From: a virus
Virus record (IMG/VR): IMGVR_UViG_3300042881_000914
Location: 1 to 31,890 of that record
Direction: 5' to 3' (one strand)
Length of the DNA stretch: 31,890 nucleotides
Shown here: piece after piece, positions 15,920 through 23,655 of the stretch
Numbering within the stretch: position 1 is the first letter of the stretch
Layout of the letters: the number at the start of each line of letters is the position of its first letter
The notes under the pieces: generated by a model
Seen by the model: the letters and a program-made list of their open reading frames with translations, nothing else
Told to the model about the DNA's origin: nothing
Database searches by the model: none
Translations under genes and position numbers: made by a program

Positions 15920-16960
15920 ATGACTAATACCAATCAAGCTAACGCCGAGGCTGAAGAATCGGTGGACAATATCTCATTCGAGGAGCTTATCGCTCGGAGA
16001 ATTGGGGAAGCAACTGCACCAGAGGAGACCGAAGAGGAACCCCAGGATGCCGAGGAAACCGAAGAAACCGAACCTGCCAGTCAAGATGACGAGGAAGAGG
16101 TGGAGGAAACCGAGGAAGAATCCGAGGAGGAATCAGAGGAAGCCGAGGAGCAGTCAGACATAGACCTGTTGAATCTCTCACCGGAGCAGATCCAAGAGCT
16201 TGCCAAAAAAGGTAAGAGTCGCCTCCTTCAACGGATTGGTGAACTCACCGCCCAAAAGCGAACCTTAGAGGAAAAGCTCGCGGCTCAACCGCAGATGGTT
16301 CGTCAAGTCGAGGAGAACGAGATCCCAGATGCTATCCGTAAATTGGAGAGCTTCGAGAACCTCAAAGACTTCTACGACGAAATGACGAAGACTCTAGAGT
16401 CAACGGACGAGATCTTGGATGAACACGAAGACTACGGCCCCGATGACATCATCACCGTTGGCGATAAAGAGTTCACCAAGCGTCAAATCCGCAAAGCCAA
16501 CAGGAACGCCAAGGAGGCACTAACAAAGTACATCCCAGCCCAACAGCAGCAGTTGATCAAAGTTGCCCAGTTCGGTGAGATGTCCAAGCAGTACTCCGAG
16601 GCAGCACGAAAAGAAGTTCCAGAGATCCAAGACGAAGAGTCTGAGATCGGAAAGAACTATAAGGTGCTAGTCGAAGATCCCCTAGTTTCTAGAGTGAAAC
16701 GCGAAATCCCCGAGATTGGGATGCAAATTGAATACATTCTTGCTCATGCGGCAAGGTCTATCTTTGGAAAGAAAGCCAAGGCTATCCAAGCTGGAGCTGG
16801 GAACAAGTTGAAGGTGTCGCCACCCGCTTCCCCAGTTGGATCTGGTTCGGTTAAGTCTGGTTCAAATGCCAAAGCAAAGGTCAAAGACGCATACAGCAGG
16901 TTTGAAACGACTGGTTCGGTCGATGATTGGGTTGCCTCACGAATCGCTAAGTTAAAATAA
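15920..16960 (+). CDS. Scaffolding protein (putative)
   Basis: A 346-residue, very acidic protein just upstream of the major capsid gene. Residues about 10-90 are dominated by Glu (for example EETEEEPQDAEETEETE), followed by a coiled-coil region (IGELTAQKRTLEEKLAA, about 108-124) and more charged helices. The C-terminus is basic with small residues (AKAKVKDAYSRF). This is the classic layout of phage scaffolds: an acidic helical body and a basic C-terminal capsid-binding end. Scaffolds guide procapsid assembly and leave before DNA entry. The start context is ACAAAATG, without a Shine-Dalgarno. Sequence identity to any named scaffold was not judged. Confidence 0.8.
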   Translation: MTNTNQANAEAEESVDNISFEELIARRIGEATAPEETEEEPQDAEETEETEPASQDDEEEVEETEEESEEESEEAEEQSDIDLLNLSPEQIQELAKKGKSRLLQRIGELTAQKRTLEEKLAAQPQMVRQVEENEIPDAIRKLESFENLKDFYDEMTKTLESTDEILDEHEDYGPDDIITVGDKEFTKRQIRKANRNAKEALTKYIPAQQQQLIKVAQFGEMSKQYSEAARKEVPEIQDEESEIGKNYKVLVEDPLVSRVKREIPEIGMQIEYILAHAARSIFGKKAKAIQAGAGNKLKVSPPASPVGSGSVKSGSNAKAKVKDAYSRFETTGSVDDWVASRIAKLK

Positions 16961-16980
16961 CCTTTATTTAAATAATCATT

Positions 16981-17973
16981 ATGAGTATCTCAAATACCTA
17001 TCAACCAAATGCGCCCCAGGCCAAGACTGGCACGGGTTCCGCTATTTCCAACCGCGAGGATCTCAGCAACGAGCTGACCCTCCTTGCTCCCGAAGAAACC
17101 CCGCTCCTTAGCCTTTGCTCCAAGGGCAAAGCAAGTGGTACTTTCAGCGAGTGGACTGCCGATGTTCTTTCGGCTCCTTCGACTGCTGGTATCTCTGAAG
17201 GTACGGATGTTACTGCCTTTGATGACAAGTTCGCTAGCCGCGCTCGTCTTGGCAACTACACCCAAATCTTCCGCCGCGACTACATCGTGTCGAACCTGCA
17301 ACAAGCCGTTAGCTCCGTTGGCCCAGCAAACGTTGCGCAGGCTGAAGCAAAGTCGATGCGTGAACTGAAGCGCGATGTCGAAGCTGCTATCTGCTCGGAC
17401 AATGACCGTACCGTTGAGAACGGTGCTGGCACTCCATACGCCCTCCGTGGCCTTGGTGACTGGCTTGACTCTGCAGGCCCATCCGATGTTCCTGCTGCTT
17501 ATCGTACGCCTACGGCTTCGATCCTTGCCGCTGCTCCTACGGACACCACCTTCAACGACATCATCGCGTCTATCTACACCGTCAATGGCGAGGCTAATAA
17601 CCTTACCCTCATCGCTGGTGTTGCTCTCCGCAAGGTGATCTCGAACTTCCAACGCTCGTCTGGTCAAGCCACTAGCCCTGCTGAAGCGGTGTATCGCATC
17701 AATCAAGACGCTTCGAGTAAGAAGATCACCCATGCAGTTACCCTGTATGAGTCCGACTTTGGCATCGTTAATGTCATCAATGCTAACCCATCCTGTATGC
17801 CAAACGCCAATCGCGGATATGTTGTTAACCCGAAATATCTCGGCTTCAACACCCTTATCCCAATGGGTTCGACTCGCCTTGAGAACCAAGGTGGTGGCGA
17901 GCGTGGTTTCGTGGACATGGTTGGTACGCTTGTTTGTAAGCATCCCGGCGCACACGGCAAGATCGCTTACTAA
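16981..17973 (+). CDS. Major capsid protein, SU10/DUF5309-like HK97 fold
   Basis: A 330-residue protein whose N-terminal third matches the SU10-type capsid pattern: SNELTLLAPEETPLLSLCSK (about 28-47), then TFSEWTADVLSAP and SEGTDVTAFDDK. An Arg-rich stretch (NYTQIFRRDYIVS) and the helix of EAKSMRELKRDVEAAIC follow, which fits the HK97-fold spine helix region. The C-terminal part is beta-rich and ends GAHGKIAY. It forms the icosahedral shell. Strongly biased codon use (GCT, GGT, ATC, AAC) points to high expression and also creates a stop-free antisense frame. The start ATCATTATG lacks a Shine-Dalgarno although this should be the most translated gene. Confidence 0.9.
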   Translation: MSISNTYQPNAPQAKTGTGSAISNREDLSNELTLLAPEETPLLSLCSKGKASGTFSEWTADVLSAPSTAGISEGTDVTAFDDKFASRARLGNYTQIFRRDYIVSNLQQAVSSVGPANVAQAEAKSMRELKRDVEAAICSDNDRTVENGAGTPYALRGLGDWLDSAGPSDVPAAYRTPTASILAAAPTDTTFNDIIASIYTVNGEANNLTLIAGVALRKVISNFQRSSGQATSPAEAVYRINQDASSKKITHAVTLYESDFGIVNVINANPSCMPNANRGYVVNPKYLGFNTLIPMGSTRLENQGGGERGFVDMVGTLVCKHPGAHGKIAY

Positions 17974-18005
17974 TCGCAACTAAACACTAAAAGAAAGAAA
18001 ATATT

Positions 18006-18485
18006 ATGCCACAACTTGCAAATAACGAGCGTAGCCCGTTTACTGATGTCATCACCCTTACTGTCGCCGACCTTGCTGCTATCGCGGCTGGCGGTGGCAC
18101 TAAGGTTGTAGCCCGTATCCCCCGTGGTGGTGCTATCGAACTCGCTGGTATCTCTACCGTCGAGACCTTTGGTACTTCCGCTGGTGCTATCGCAGCCACT
18201 GGCGCAGTGTCCGTTGGTATCTCTGGTACTGCTGCTAAGCACATTGCTTCCGCTGTCCCACCCGCCACGGTTGGTACTGCTCCCCGTTTCAACACGGGCA
18301 GTGGTTTCACCGCTGGAACCGGCACGAGCGCAAGCGGACTGGTGCAACCTATCGACATGGCCACCGCTGATACGGATGTCATTCTGACGGTTGCTGCCGG
18401 CACATCGACTGGTGCGTACTCCGCTCTTACCACTGGTAAGATCGTTCTTGGTTTCCGCATCATCGACACGGCTAAGTTTGCCTAA
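18006..18485 (+). CDS. Putative head decoration protein
   Basis: A 159-residue protein right after the capsid gene. It is rich in Ala, Gly and Thr with alternating beta pattern (TKVVARIPRGGAIELAGIS, GKIVLGFRIIDTAKF) and few charged residues. It shows the same optimised codon use as the capsid gene, so it is probably abundant. Position and composition suit a capsid cement or decoration protein that stabilises the expanded head. Its start is GAAAATATTATG. No family was recognised, and a head-tail joining role remains possible. Confidence 0.6.
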   Translation: MPQLANNERSPFTDVITLTVADLAAIAAGGGTKVVARIPRGGAIELAGISTVETFGTSAGAIAATGAVSVGISGTAAKHIASAVPPATVGTAPRFNTGSGFTAGTGTSASGLVQPIDMATADTDVILTVAAGTSTGAYSALTTGKIVLGFRIIDTAKFA

Positions 18486-18494
18486 TCACTGATG

Positions 18495-18533
18495 GCGGGG
18501 GGTGGGTTCTATCCCCATCCTCCGCTCTCTTCT
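18495..18533 (+). terminator. GC-rich hairpin after the capsid/decoration genes
   Basis: Arms 18495-18506 (GCGGGGGGTGGG) and 18514-18525 (CCCATCCTCCGC) form 12 continuous pairs including two G-U, with a 7-base loop, followed by the pyrimidine run TCTCTTCT. It begins 10 bases after the decoration stop. It may be a partial terminator or a 3' stabiliser that keeps capsid mRNA levels above those of downstream genes. The T-run is imperfect, so read-through is likely. Confidence 0.6.
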
Positions 18534-18543
18534 AAACCAAACG

Positions 18544-18825
18544 ATGATCTCTGAGGAGGCAATGACCGATGCGTTGGTAAAGGAGCTTTGCTCTGGTCGC
18601 CAGCTCATGGAAACAAAACAAAAATTCCGCGAGATTTCCGCAGCTCAAGAAGCTGACACTCTCCGTGGAGTGAAAACTGGCGCGTTGGGCCGAGCTGTTG
18701 CGGTTGTCCCTGCGCATGAGTATTTCCTAATCCGCAATAAATACGGTGAAGACGCATGGCATGACCGCGAGTTTATCCGCGACTTCCAGAAGTTTCACCC
18801 AGAACTTTCCCCTAACGCTGTTTGA
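18544..18825 (+). CDS. Small head/tail-region protein, 93 aa
   Basis: Start set at ATG 18544 (MISEEAMTDALVKELC...). The frame is open upstream to a GTG at 18502, but this lies inside the GC-rich hairpin and is unlikely as a start. The protein is helical and charged, with GVKTGALGRAVAVVPAHEYF in the middle and a C-terminus rich in aromatic and charged residues (FIRDFQKFHPEL). Its stop overlaps the next ATG (TGATG). Its place between the decoration and adaptor genes suggests a small structural or assembly factor. No family was recognised. Confidence 0.6.
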   Translation: MISEEAMTDALVKELCSGRQLMETKQKFREISAAQEADTLRGVKTGALGRAVAVVPAHEYFLIRNKYGEDAWHDREFIRDFQKFHPELSPNAV

Positions 18826-19556
18826 TGCAAGATAGATCCTACACCGATTTGTTTGACACGACTCAAGCTCTTTGCGGTGTCGTCTTTGCAAGTATTGAAA
18901 AAAGCCGTATTAAAGCCCTAATCAACAGAAGGGCGAGAAAGGCTTACAAATCCTCTAACTACTGGAGTAGGTTCATTGGGGTTGGTGAAGAAAGGGCAGT
19001 TCTCAATGGTGTTATTCCGTTTGATGAGTCTGGACTCGCTTCGGTAGACACATTCCTTCGCGTTTTTGTTAATCGCCCCTATGGAGTTAACAGCAACCAA
19101 GAATACCAGTACATCGTAGGCCCATACGGAGCTACCCTATTGGCTGGGTCTTTTGAACCAGAAGTGGCCTATGTTACATATAAGGCTCAATTTGCAATCA
19201 CTTATGGGCCGGGGACTTCTGGCGGAGATCCAAGTGGAAGTGCCGCAGATGTTACGACAGTCCCATCAGAATGGTTTGATTACATGGCGCATGGTGCATA
19301 CGCCGACTATCTTCGGGCTGAAGGACAGCAGGAAAAGGCTGCTGTTGCCGACCAAGAAGCCAATGAAATGCTGCTTGATGAGTTGATGCGATTGGACGAG
19401 CAACATACACAAACGGTGATCTCACCTAGAATCTTTACGAACGCTAATATGCAAATGCGTTTGGGTGGCCCATCCGCTGTCGGCGCGGCAAGCACTACCG
19501 CATCTGGCGAGCAGATTTCAGACGAATACGGAGAAGTAATTATTACAGAAGGATAA
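18825..19556 (+). CDS. Tail adaptor / head-tail connector (putative)
   Basis: Start set at ATG 18825, overlapping the previous stop, giving 243 residues. The protein is alpha/beta: an N-terminal helix with KALINRRARKAYKSSNYWS, a central beta part (YVTYKAQFAITYGPG), then WFDYMAHGAYADYLRAEGQQ and a helix ending LMRLDEQHTQTV. This layout resembles podovirus adaptors (T7 gp11 / P22 gp4 functional class), which form a ring under the portal and carry tailspikes or fibres. The C-terminus has RIFTNANMQMRLGG, whose core recurs in the 28-residue frame at 21517. Identification is by layout and position. Confidence 0.65.
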   Translation: MQDRSYTDLFDTTQALCGVVFASIEKSRIKALINRRARKAYKSSNYWSRFIGVGEERAVLNGVIPFDESGLASVDTFLRVFVNRPYGVNSNQEYQYIVGPYGATLLAGSFEPEVAYVTYKAQFAITYGPGTSGGDPSGSAADVTTVPSEWFDYMAHGAYADYLRAEGQQEKAAVADQEANEMLLDELMRLDEQHTQTVISPRIFTNANMQMRLGGPSAVGAASTTASGEQISDEYGEVIITEG

Positions 19557-19557
19557 C

Positions 19558-21333
19558 ATGCCAAGGAAAATATCACAACTTGAGGTTGCTACTGATGTAA
19601 CAGCATCCGACTTGATTCAAATCATTGACATCGAGGATACCGGGATGGCTGTTAGCGGAACCAATAAGAGGGCCACCGCGCAACTAATGGCGAATGAGCT
19701 TGGGAAGCTGACTAATATCACGGCTACTGGATCTACGACTGCTCGCACCTTGGCAAATCGTTTTGCGGATGTGGTCAATGTCAAGGATTTCGGTGCAGTT
19801 GGGGATGGGGTGACGGATGACACAGCAGCAATTCAAGCCGCAATTAACTCTGTTCGTGACGGAATTGTTTTAGTTCCAAATGGAGAATATGTTGTAAACG
19901 GTAATATTGTTTTCTTAATAAAAGGCCAAAACCCAATAAAAGGGGGCTTCAAACTTGAGGCCACTGGTGCATTTTTTACCGGCACTGGGAAACTGATTAT
20001 AGATAGCTGCAAGCGACTTCAGATCAATGGGCTTGATATGGCCAATATTGATTTGGCTATGCGTGGTTGCTGGTGGTCTCAAATTAGAAACACAAGATTT
20101 AGAAAATTGCACATAAACGATGCAACTGGTACAAATTTTAGTAGCAACTACTGGAACAATTTTCAACAATGCCAGTTTCAAAGTGTACTAATAGACTCAG
20201 CATCTACATCTCCATCAAACGAGTTTTCTTTTGATAGTTGTTCAATGCGCGGAAATATTGGTCAAGGGTTTTTAGACACCGCCGCATACGCATTTGAATT
20301 TAACGCAAGCCAAAACTGTCAATCTTGGAAGTTTAATAATGGAGATATCAGTTATCACTCCACGTCCGTTTATAATATAGGGGCCGGTAATACATCAGGC
20401 GATATTGAGATATCGTTTAATGGTGTTTACTTCGACTCTGTGCTTCCAATTTCAACCGATAGGGAAAAAACGCGCATTAGGCAGGTGAATTGCCATCATG
20501 CAAATGGATCTATTGGTATAGGTTCATTTAGCGCGATGACATGCCAAACGCTTGACCAGTTTCGTTCTGATCGCGCATTCAAGCATGATGGGTGGACTGG
20601 TGTTAACCTTGTCCCAAATGGAGATTTTAAGGATAGGTTAAACATTTGGGTGGGATCTGGTTTGCCTATTGGATCAGCATCTGGGGCTACGGTCACTAGA
20701 CAAAGTGGCGGGTTCTTTGGTAATTATTTAAACCTCAATCAAACTGCTACTACATCAAATGGAGTTCGATTTCGCAGTAAGCCGCTACCGATGCCTGGGC
20801 GGCTTACTGCGACGATTGTATTAAGGAATGCAGATGCCGGGTCGAAAACCATAACACTTCAAACTCCCGGGCCGCTAAATCCACCCGTTGTAATTTCTGA
20901 TTCGGAATGGACTATTGCTACTATTACGAATAATACTATATTCAATACTGACACGACGCAAGATTTACAGGTATATACAAATGACAATACCGCATACAAT
21001 GTTGATGTGGCGTATGTTGCAATTACCCTTGGTGAAGGTAGCCCGTTAGTTATTGAATCAACTGGGTTTCCAGTAATACAACATACTGAAACCTGGAATG
21101 CTCCCGATATTGCAAATAATTCGCAAGTAACAGAAGTGTTTACGGTAAACGGAGCAGAATATGGTGATTTTGTAATTGCATCTTTTTCTGGAACTGTTGG
21201 GGGGCTGGATGTGTCTTCATCAGTCAGTAATAATAATGAAGTAACATTAAAATTAAAAAACAATTCTGGGTCAAATATCAATCTTTCGAGCGGTGAATGG
21301 CGTTTTAGGGTATTCAAGTCAAAATATTTGTGA
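19558..21333 (+). CDS. Tailspike with pectate-lyase-type beta-helix
   Basis: A 591-residue receptor-binding protein. Residues 1-65 form a small N-terminal part (PRKISQLEVATDVTASDLIQ), probably the virion anchor. At about 78-120 is the hallmark VKDFGAVGDGVTDDTAAIQA with the following VPNGEYVVNG, the start of a Pectate_lyase_3-type right-handed beta-helix. Repetitive strands continue to about residue 330. A C-terminal beta part (about 350-591) carries a jelly-roll-like region (LVPNGDFKDRLNIWVG, 16 residues) seen in carbohydrate-binding domains. Such spikes often cleave capsule or O-antigen; no active-site residues can be assigned by eye. The DNA from about 19870 is AT-rich compared with the capsid genes, which fits exchange of host-range parts. 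Confidence 0.85.
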   Translation: MPRKISQLEVATDVTASDLIQIIDIEDTGMAVSGTNKRATAQLMANELGKLTNITATGSTTARTLANRFADVVNVKDFGAVGDGVTDDTAAIQAAINSVRDGIVLVPNGEYVVNGNIVFLIKGQNPIKGGFKLEATGAFFTGTGKLIIDSCKRLQINGLDMANIDLAMRGCWWSQIRNTRFRKLHINDATGTNFSSNYWNNFQQCQFQSVLIDSASTSPSNEFSFDSCSMRGNIGQGFLDTAAYAFEFNASQNCQSWKFNNGDISYHSTSVYNIGAGNTSGDIEISFNGVYFDSVLPISTDREKTRIRQVNCHHANGSIGIGSFSAMTCQTLDQFRSDRAFKHDGWTGVNLVPNGDFKDRLNIWVGSGLPIGSASGATVTRQSGGFFGNYLNLNQTATTSNGVRFRSKPLPMPGRLTATIVLRNADAGSKTITLQTPGPLNPPVVISDSEWTIATITNNTIFNTDTTQDLQVYTNDNTAYNVDVAYVAITLGEGSPLVIESTGFPVIQHTETWNAPDIANNSQVTEVFTVNGAEYGDFVIASFSGTVGGLDVSSSVSNNNEVTLKLKNNSGSNINLSSGEWRFRVFKSKYL

Positions 21334-21512
21334 AACTAAACTCAAGTCAATGGCACATGGTCTCAAGCTCAGATAGTGTTATTTTATTTGACGGTAATAT
21401 TATTGGTGTAATTTTTGATAATTTCGTGACACTATTTAATGGAGAGACGGAATGGTACGAACAAGCCCATTTAATGAACCTTGGGCGAATCACAATCTTA
21501 ACAAAACACTAA
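21330..21512 (+). CDS. Small tail-region protein, 60 aa (GTG start)
   Basis: It begins at GTG 21330, overlapping the tailspike stop (GTGA), and runs to TAA at 21510-21512. It has hydrophobic beta-like segments (VILFDGNIIGVIFDNFVTLF) and an aromatic patch EWYEQAH. AT-rich like the tailspike end. It may be a fold-assist or virion component expressed with the spike by coupling. No family was recognised; a GTG start lowers certainty. Confidence 0.45.
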   Translation: MKLNSSQWHMVSSSDSVILFDGNIIGVIFDNFVTLFNGETEWYEQAHLMNLGRITILTKH

Positions 21513-21516
21513 CACA

Positions 21517-21603
21517 ATGGCATTCATCTTTGTCAACGCATTCAAGAGCGGGTTTGTGAGCAATCGCATCCGCACAAACGCAAACATGCAACTTCGCTGG
21601 TAA
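21517..21603 (+). CDS. Very short frame, 28 aa, resembling the adaptor C-terminus
   Basis: ATG 21517 to TAA 21603 encodes MAFIFVNAFKSGF... and ends RIRTNANMQLRW. It is exactly packed between neighbours (4 bases after one stop, 1 base before the next ATG). Its last 12 residues match RIFTNANMQMRL of the adaptor at 9 of 12 positions. This supports a real peptide or a remnant of a duplicated adaptor end; either way the similarity is seen directly in the sequence. Confidence 0.4.
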   Translation: MAFIFVNAFKSGFVSNRIRTNANMQLRW

Positions 21604-21604
21604 T

Positions 21605-22942
21605 ATGCAATATGTCCTAGGAAACATGCTCAACGGTGGGGGGGTTAACCCAGACGGTCTATCCCTCGACCTCCAGTTCGCCACCGACAAGACTCTGACA
21701 GCGCGGCGTGGGCCGACACCTGCCTTCACCCGTGGTTCTACTGGCACTTTTGTTGGAAGCAATGGCTTGATCCAGACTGCTGCGAACAACGAACCCCGCT
21801 TCGACCACGATCCAGTTACGCTTGCTAGCCGTGGGTTGCTGATCGAGGAGGGGCGGACGAACTTATCGTTACAGTCAGGGGTTATTGTTAATAACTCTGG
21901 TTGGGCTACTCTTGATGTGACTGCGGCAGTTAGTGGGACGGGACTTGACGGCAATAATGCTTATAAGATTAGTGAAGTTGCCTCAACAAATATTCACGCC
22001 TTAGCTAATTTGGGTGGAACTGGGGGTGCTAGCGCAACCTCGGTGGTTAGTGGAACAAATTACACAGGATCAATCTTTGTAAAAAAGGTAGTGGGGAGTG
22101 TTGATTGGGTGCAACTTACGTTTGGCTCCGTTGGATTCGGAGTGTTACAGTTTGCTAATTTTAATATTAGTAATGGGACTATCGGAAACTCTGCTGGTTT
22201 AACAGCGGGAACTGTCCCACGCATCGAAGGATTTTCGAACGGTTGGTATCGTATCAGTATGACCGCCCCAGCTACTGCTACTACCAGTTCAACCAGTAAT
22301 GTGGCATTAGTTTTCACCAACAACACCAATACTACAACCCGTGCGCCATCTTATCTAGGAAGCACATCCAATGAAGTTCTAACCTCACTTTGGCAATTTG
22401 AAGCAGGCTCCTTCCCCACCTCCTACATCCCGACGACGACAGGCACATTGGCTCGTAGCGCGGATGTGTGTAGTATTACGGGGGGTGATTTTAATAACTT
22501 CTATAATCAGAGTGAGGGAACTTTGTTTGCTGATATTACACCTCAGTCGATTGCCCAACTGGCAACTGTTTTAGCTGTTAATTCGGGTTCATCCCAAAAC
22601 CAACATGGAATCTACAAAACCAATGCTGCGCTCGCGGCTGCTGGATTAAGATGGGGCGCGACAAGTGTGCTTACTGGATTTGTAACTCAAGCGGCAATAG
22701 TAACAGGAACGGATGTTGCAATATCAAGATCTAAACTGTCTTACGCATACAAACTAGATGATTTTTCGTTCGCCTATGCTGGGACTATTGTAGGCACAGA
22801 CACAAGCGGAACTTTGCCATCACCAACAACAATGCAAATTGGGAATAGGGATGGGACATTGCAAATCAATGGTCATCTAGCGTCCATCCGCTACTACAAA
22901 AAACGCCTTCCAAACGCGAAACTCCAAGCACTCACGGCATGA
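21605..22942 (+). CDS. Receptor-binding tail protein with lectin-like fold
   Basis: A 445-residue protein with the pattern of phage fibre/spike proteins: an N-terminal block LSLDLQFATDKTLTARRGPT, then TPAFTRGSTGTFVGSNG and RGLLIEEGRTNLSLQS (residues about 20-92). The middle is a carbohydrate-binding-like beta sandwich (GWYRISMTAPATATTSS, about 210-226; LWQFEAGSFPTSYIPT near 265-280). A concanavalin-like C-terminal domain follows (FNNFYNQSEGTLFADI; ending in ASIRYYKKRLPNAKLQALT). The last motif is typical of LamG/ConA-type sheets in phage tails. It likely binds a surface glycan. It is the second distinct receptor-binding candidate after the tailspike; both could sit on one virion or be used alternatively. 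Confidence 0.75.
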   Translation: MQYVLGNMLNGGGVNPDGLSLDLQFATDKTLTARRGPTPAFTRGSTGTFVGSNGLIQTAANNEPRFDHDPVTLASRGLLIEEGRTNLSLQSGVIVNNSGWATLDVTAAVSGTGLDGNNAYKISEVASTNIHALANLGGTGGASATSVVSGTNYTGSIFVKKVVGSVDWVQLTFGSVGFGVLQFANFNISNGTIGNSAGLTAGTVPRIEGFSNGWYRISMTAPATATTSSTSNVALVFTNNTNTTTRAPSYLGSTSNEVLTSLWQFEAGSFPTSYIPTTTGTLARSADVCSITGGDFNNFYNQSEGTLFADITPQSIAQLATVLAVNSGSSQNQHGIYKTNAALAAAGLRWGATSVLTGFVTQAAIVTGTDVAISRSKLSYAYKLDDFSFAYAGTIVGTDTSGTLPSPTTMQIGNRDGTLQINGHLASIRYYKKRLPNAKLQALTA

Positions 22943-23265
22943 CGGACTACCTCTTAAAATTTCCCGACCGCGCCACCGCAGTCCAGTTCGGGCTGGCGAA
23001 TGGCTTTGCTGTAATCGACGAGGACGGCGATGAGCAAATCACACTTGCGTCCCACGAATACGCGCTTTGCATCATTGGCGAGCACAACGGCGATGGACAA
23101 TGGTGGGTGCTGTTCAGAGATCTTGTGGGCATCCCGATTCCTGAGGGCGGCGAGCAGTTCATCTACTGGGCATCCGACTGGACGGTCGAAGATGACGCTG
23201 GCAGCGAGATCTCCATTCCCAGACCAGAATTTAACCCCGATGTCCCGAATGTCTTTTGGGCATAA
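22939..23265 (+). CDS. Hypothetical acidic protein following the tail gene, 108 aa
   Basis: Overlaps the preceding gene by ATGA. Acidic alpha/beta protein: YLLKFPDRATAVQFGLANGF at the start, then HEYALCIIGEHNGDGQWWVL and GGEQFIYWASDW; the end is PDVPNVFWA. The N-terminal pattern (a short strand, then a helix with residue deletions) resembles small proteins found beside phage fibre genes. It could be a fibre assembly chaperone or a virion part, but no family can be named. Confidence 0.55.
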   Translation: MTDYLLKFPDRATAVQFGLANGFAVIDEDGDEQITLASHEYALCIIGEHNGDGQWWVLFRDLVGIPIPEGGEQFIYWASDWTVEDDAGSEISIPRPEFNPDVPNVFWA

Positions 23266-23284
23266 TCTCAACACATAATACAAT

Positions 23285-23437
23285 ATGAAAACTACCGCAC
23301 TCGGCATCCTTACTATCGTCGCCACTCTTTCTAGCGTTGGCATTCAAATCCTCAAAGGTGGCGCACCTGACTTCATGGGCGCATTTGCCGCTGTAACCGC
23401 AGGCATCGGCCTCATCAAAGCTCGCGACAACAAATGA
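23285..23437 (+). CDS. Small membrane protein, 50 aa (holin-like)
   Basis: ATG 23285 to TGA 23437. The sequence starts MKTTALGILTIVATLSSVGI and has two apolar segments, about residues 4-22 and 29-45, separated by KGGAPDF, with a charged end KARDNK. Two short helices, small size and position before the endolysin suit a class II holin or antiholin. It overlaps the next gene by ATGA. It is too short for some gene finders. Confidence 0.55.
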   Translation: MKTTALGILTIVATLSSVGIQILKGGAPDFMGAFAAVTAGIGLIKARDNK

Positions 23438-23610
23438 GCGCAGAAGCTTCTAGAGACGCGTTACACGGCATTATCGGTAGCGTAGCACCAGTTCTTGGCC
23501 TAGTGACCTCCCTGCAAGAGCAAATCGAGTGGGGAATGCGTGTCACCTCGCTGGGAATCGGCATCATCGTAGGCTTGATTTCTGCCTACCAGTTGCTTAA
23601 AAAGCGGTGA
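23434..23610 (+). CDS. Small membrane protein, 58 aa (holin candidate)
   Basis: ATG 23434 to TGA 23610. An amphipathic N-terminal half (ALHGIIGSVAPVLGLVTSL, residues 9-27) is followed by QEQIEWGMR and a clear transmembrane segment (SLGIGIIVGLISAYQLL, about 39-55), ending in KKR. The basic C-terminus after the helix is common in holins. Together with the preceding 50-residue protein it may form a holin/antiholin pair upstream of the peptidase. Which of the two makes the hole cannot be told from sequence. Confidence 0.55.
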   Translation: MSAEASRDALHGIIGSVAPVLGLVTSLQEQIEWGMRVTSLGIGIIVGLISAYQLLKKR

Positions 23611-23611
23611 G

Positions 23612-23634
23612 TAGGTCAAGGTGGTCTTGACCTA
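23612..23634. promoter_or_regulatory. Perfect 9-bp hairpin before the endolysin gene
   Basis: TAGGTCAAG (23612-23620) and CTTGACCTA (23626-23634) pair around a GTGGT loop. It begins two bases after the holin-candidate stop and ends 21 bases before the endolysin ATG. There is no T-run, so it is not a simple terminator. It contains the same TTGAC core as the cluster near 15.2-15.9 kb, which suggests an operator or a translation-control hairpin. Confidence 0.5.
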
Positions 23635-23655
23635 TGGTGTAATATCCAAACAGTC

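Noticed and set aside
16990-17979. A 329-codon open frame antisense to the whole major capsid gene
   Set aside because: It mirrors the capsid frame, whose strong codon bias removes stops on the other strand. The translation has no protein-like pattern, and a similar effect is seen opposite the decoration gene.
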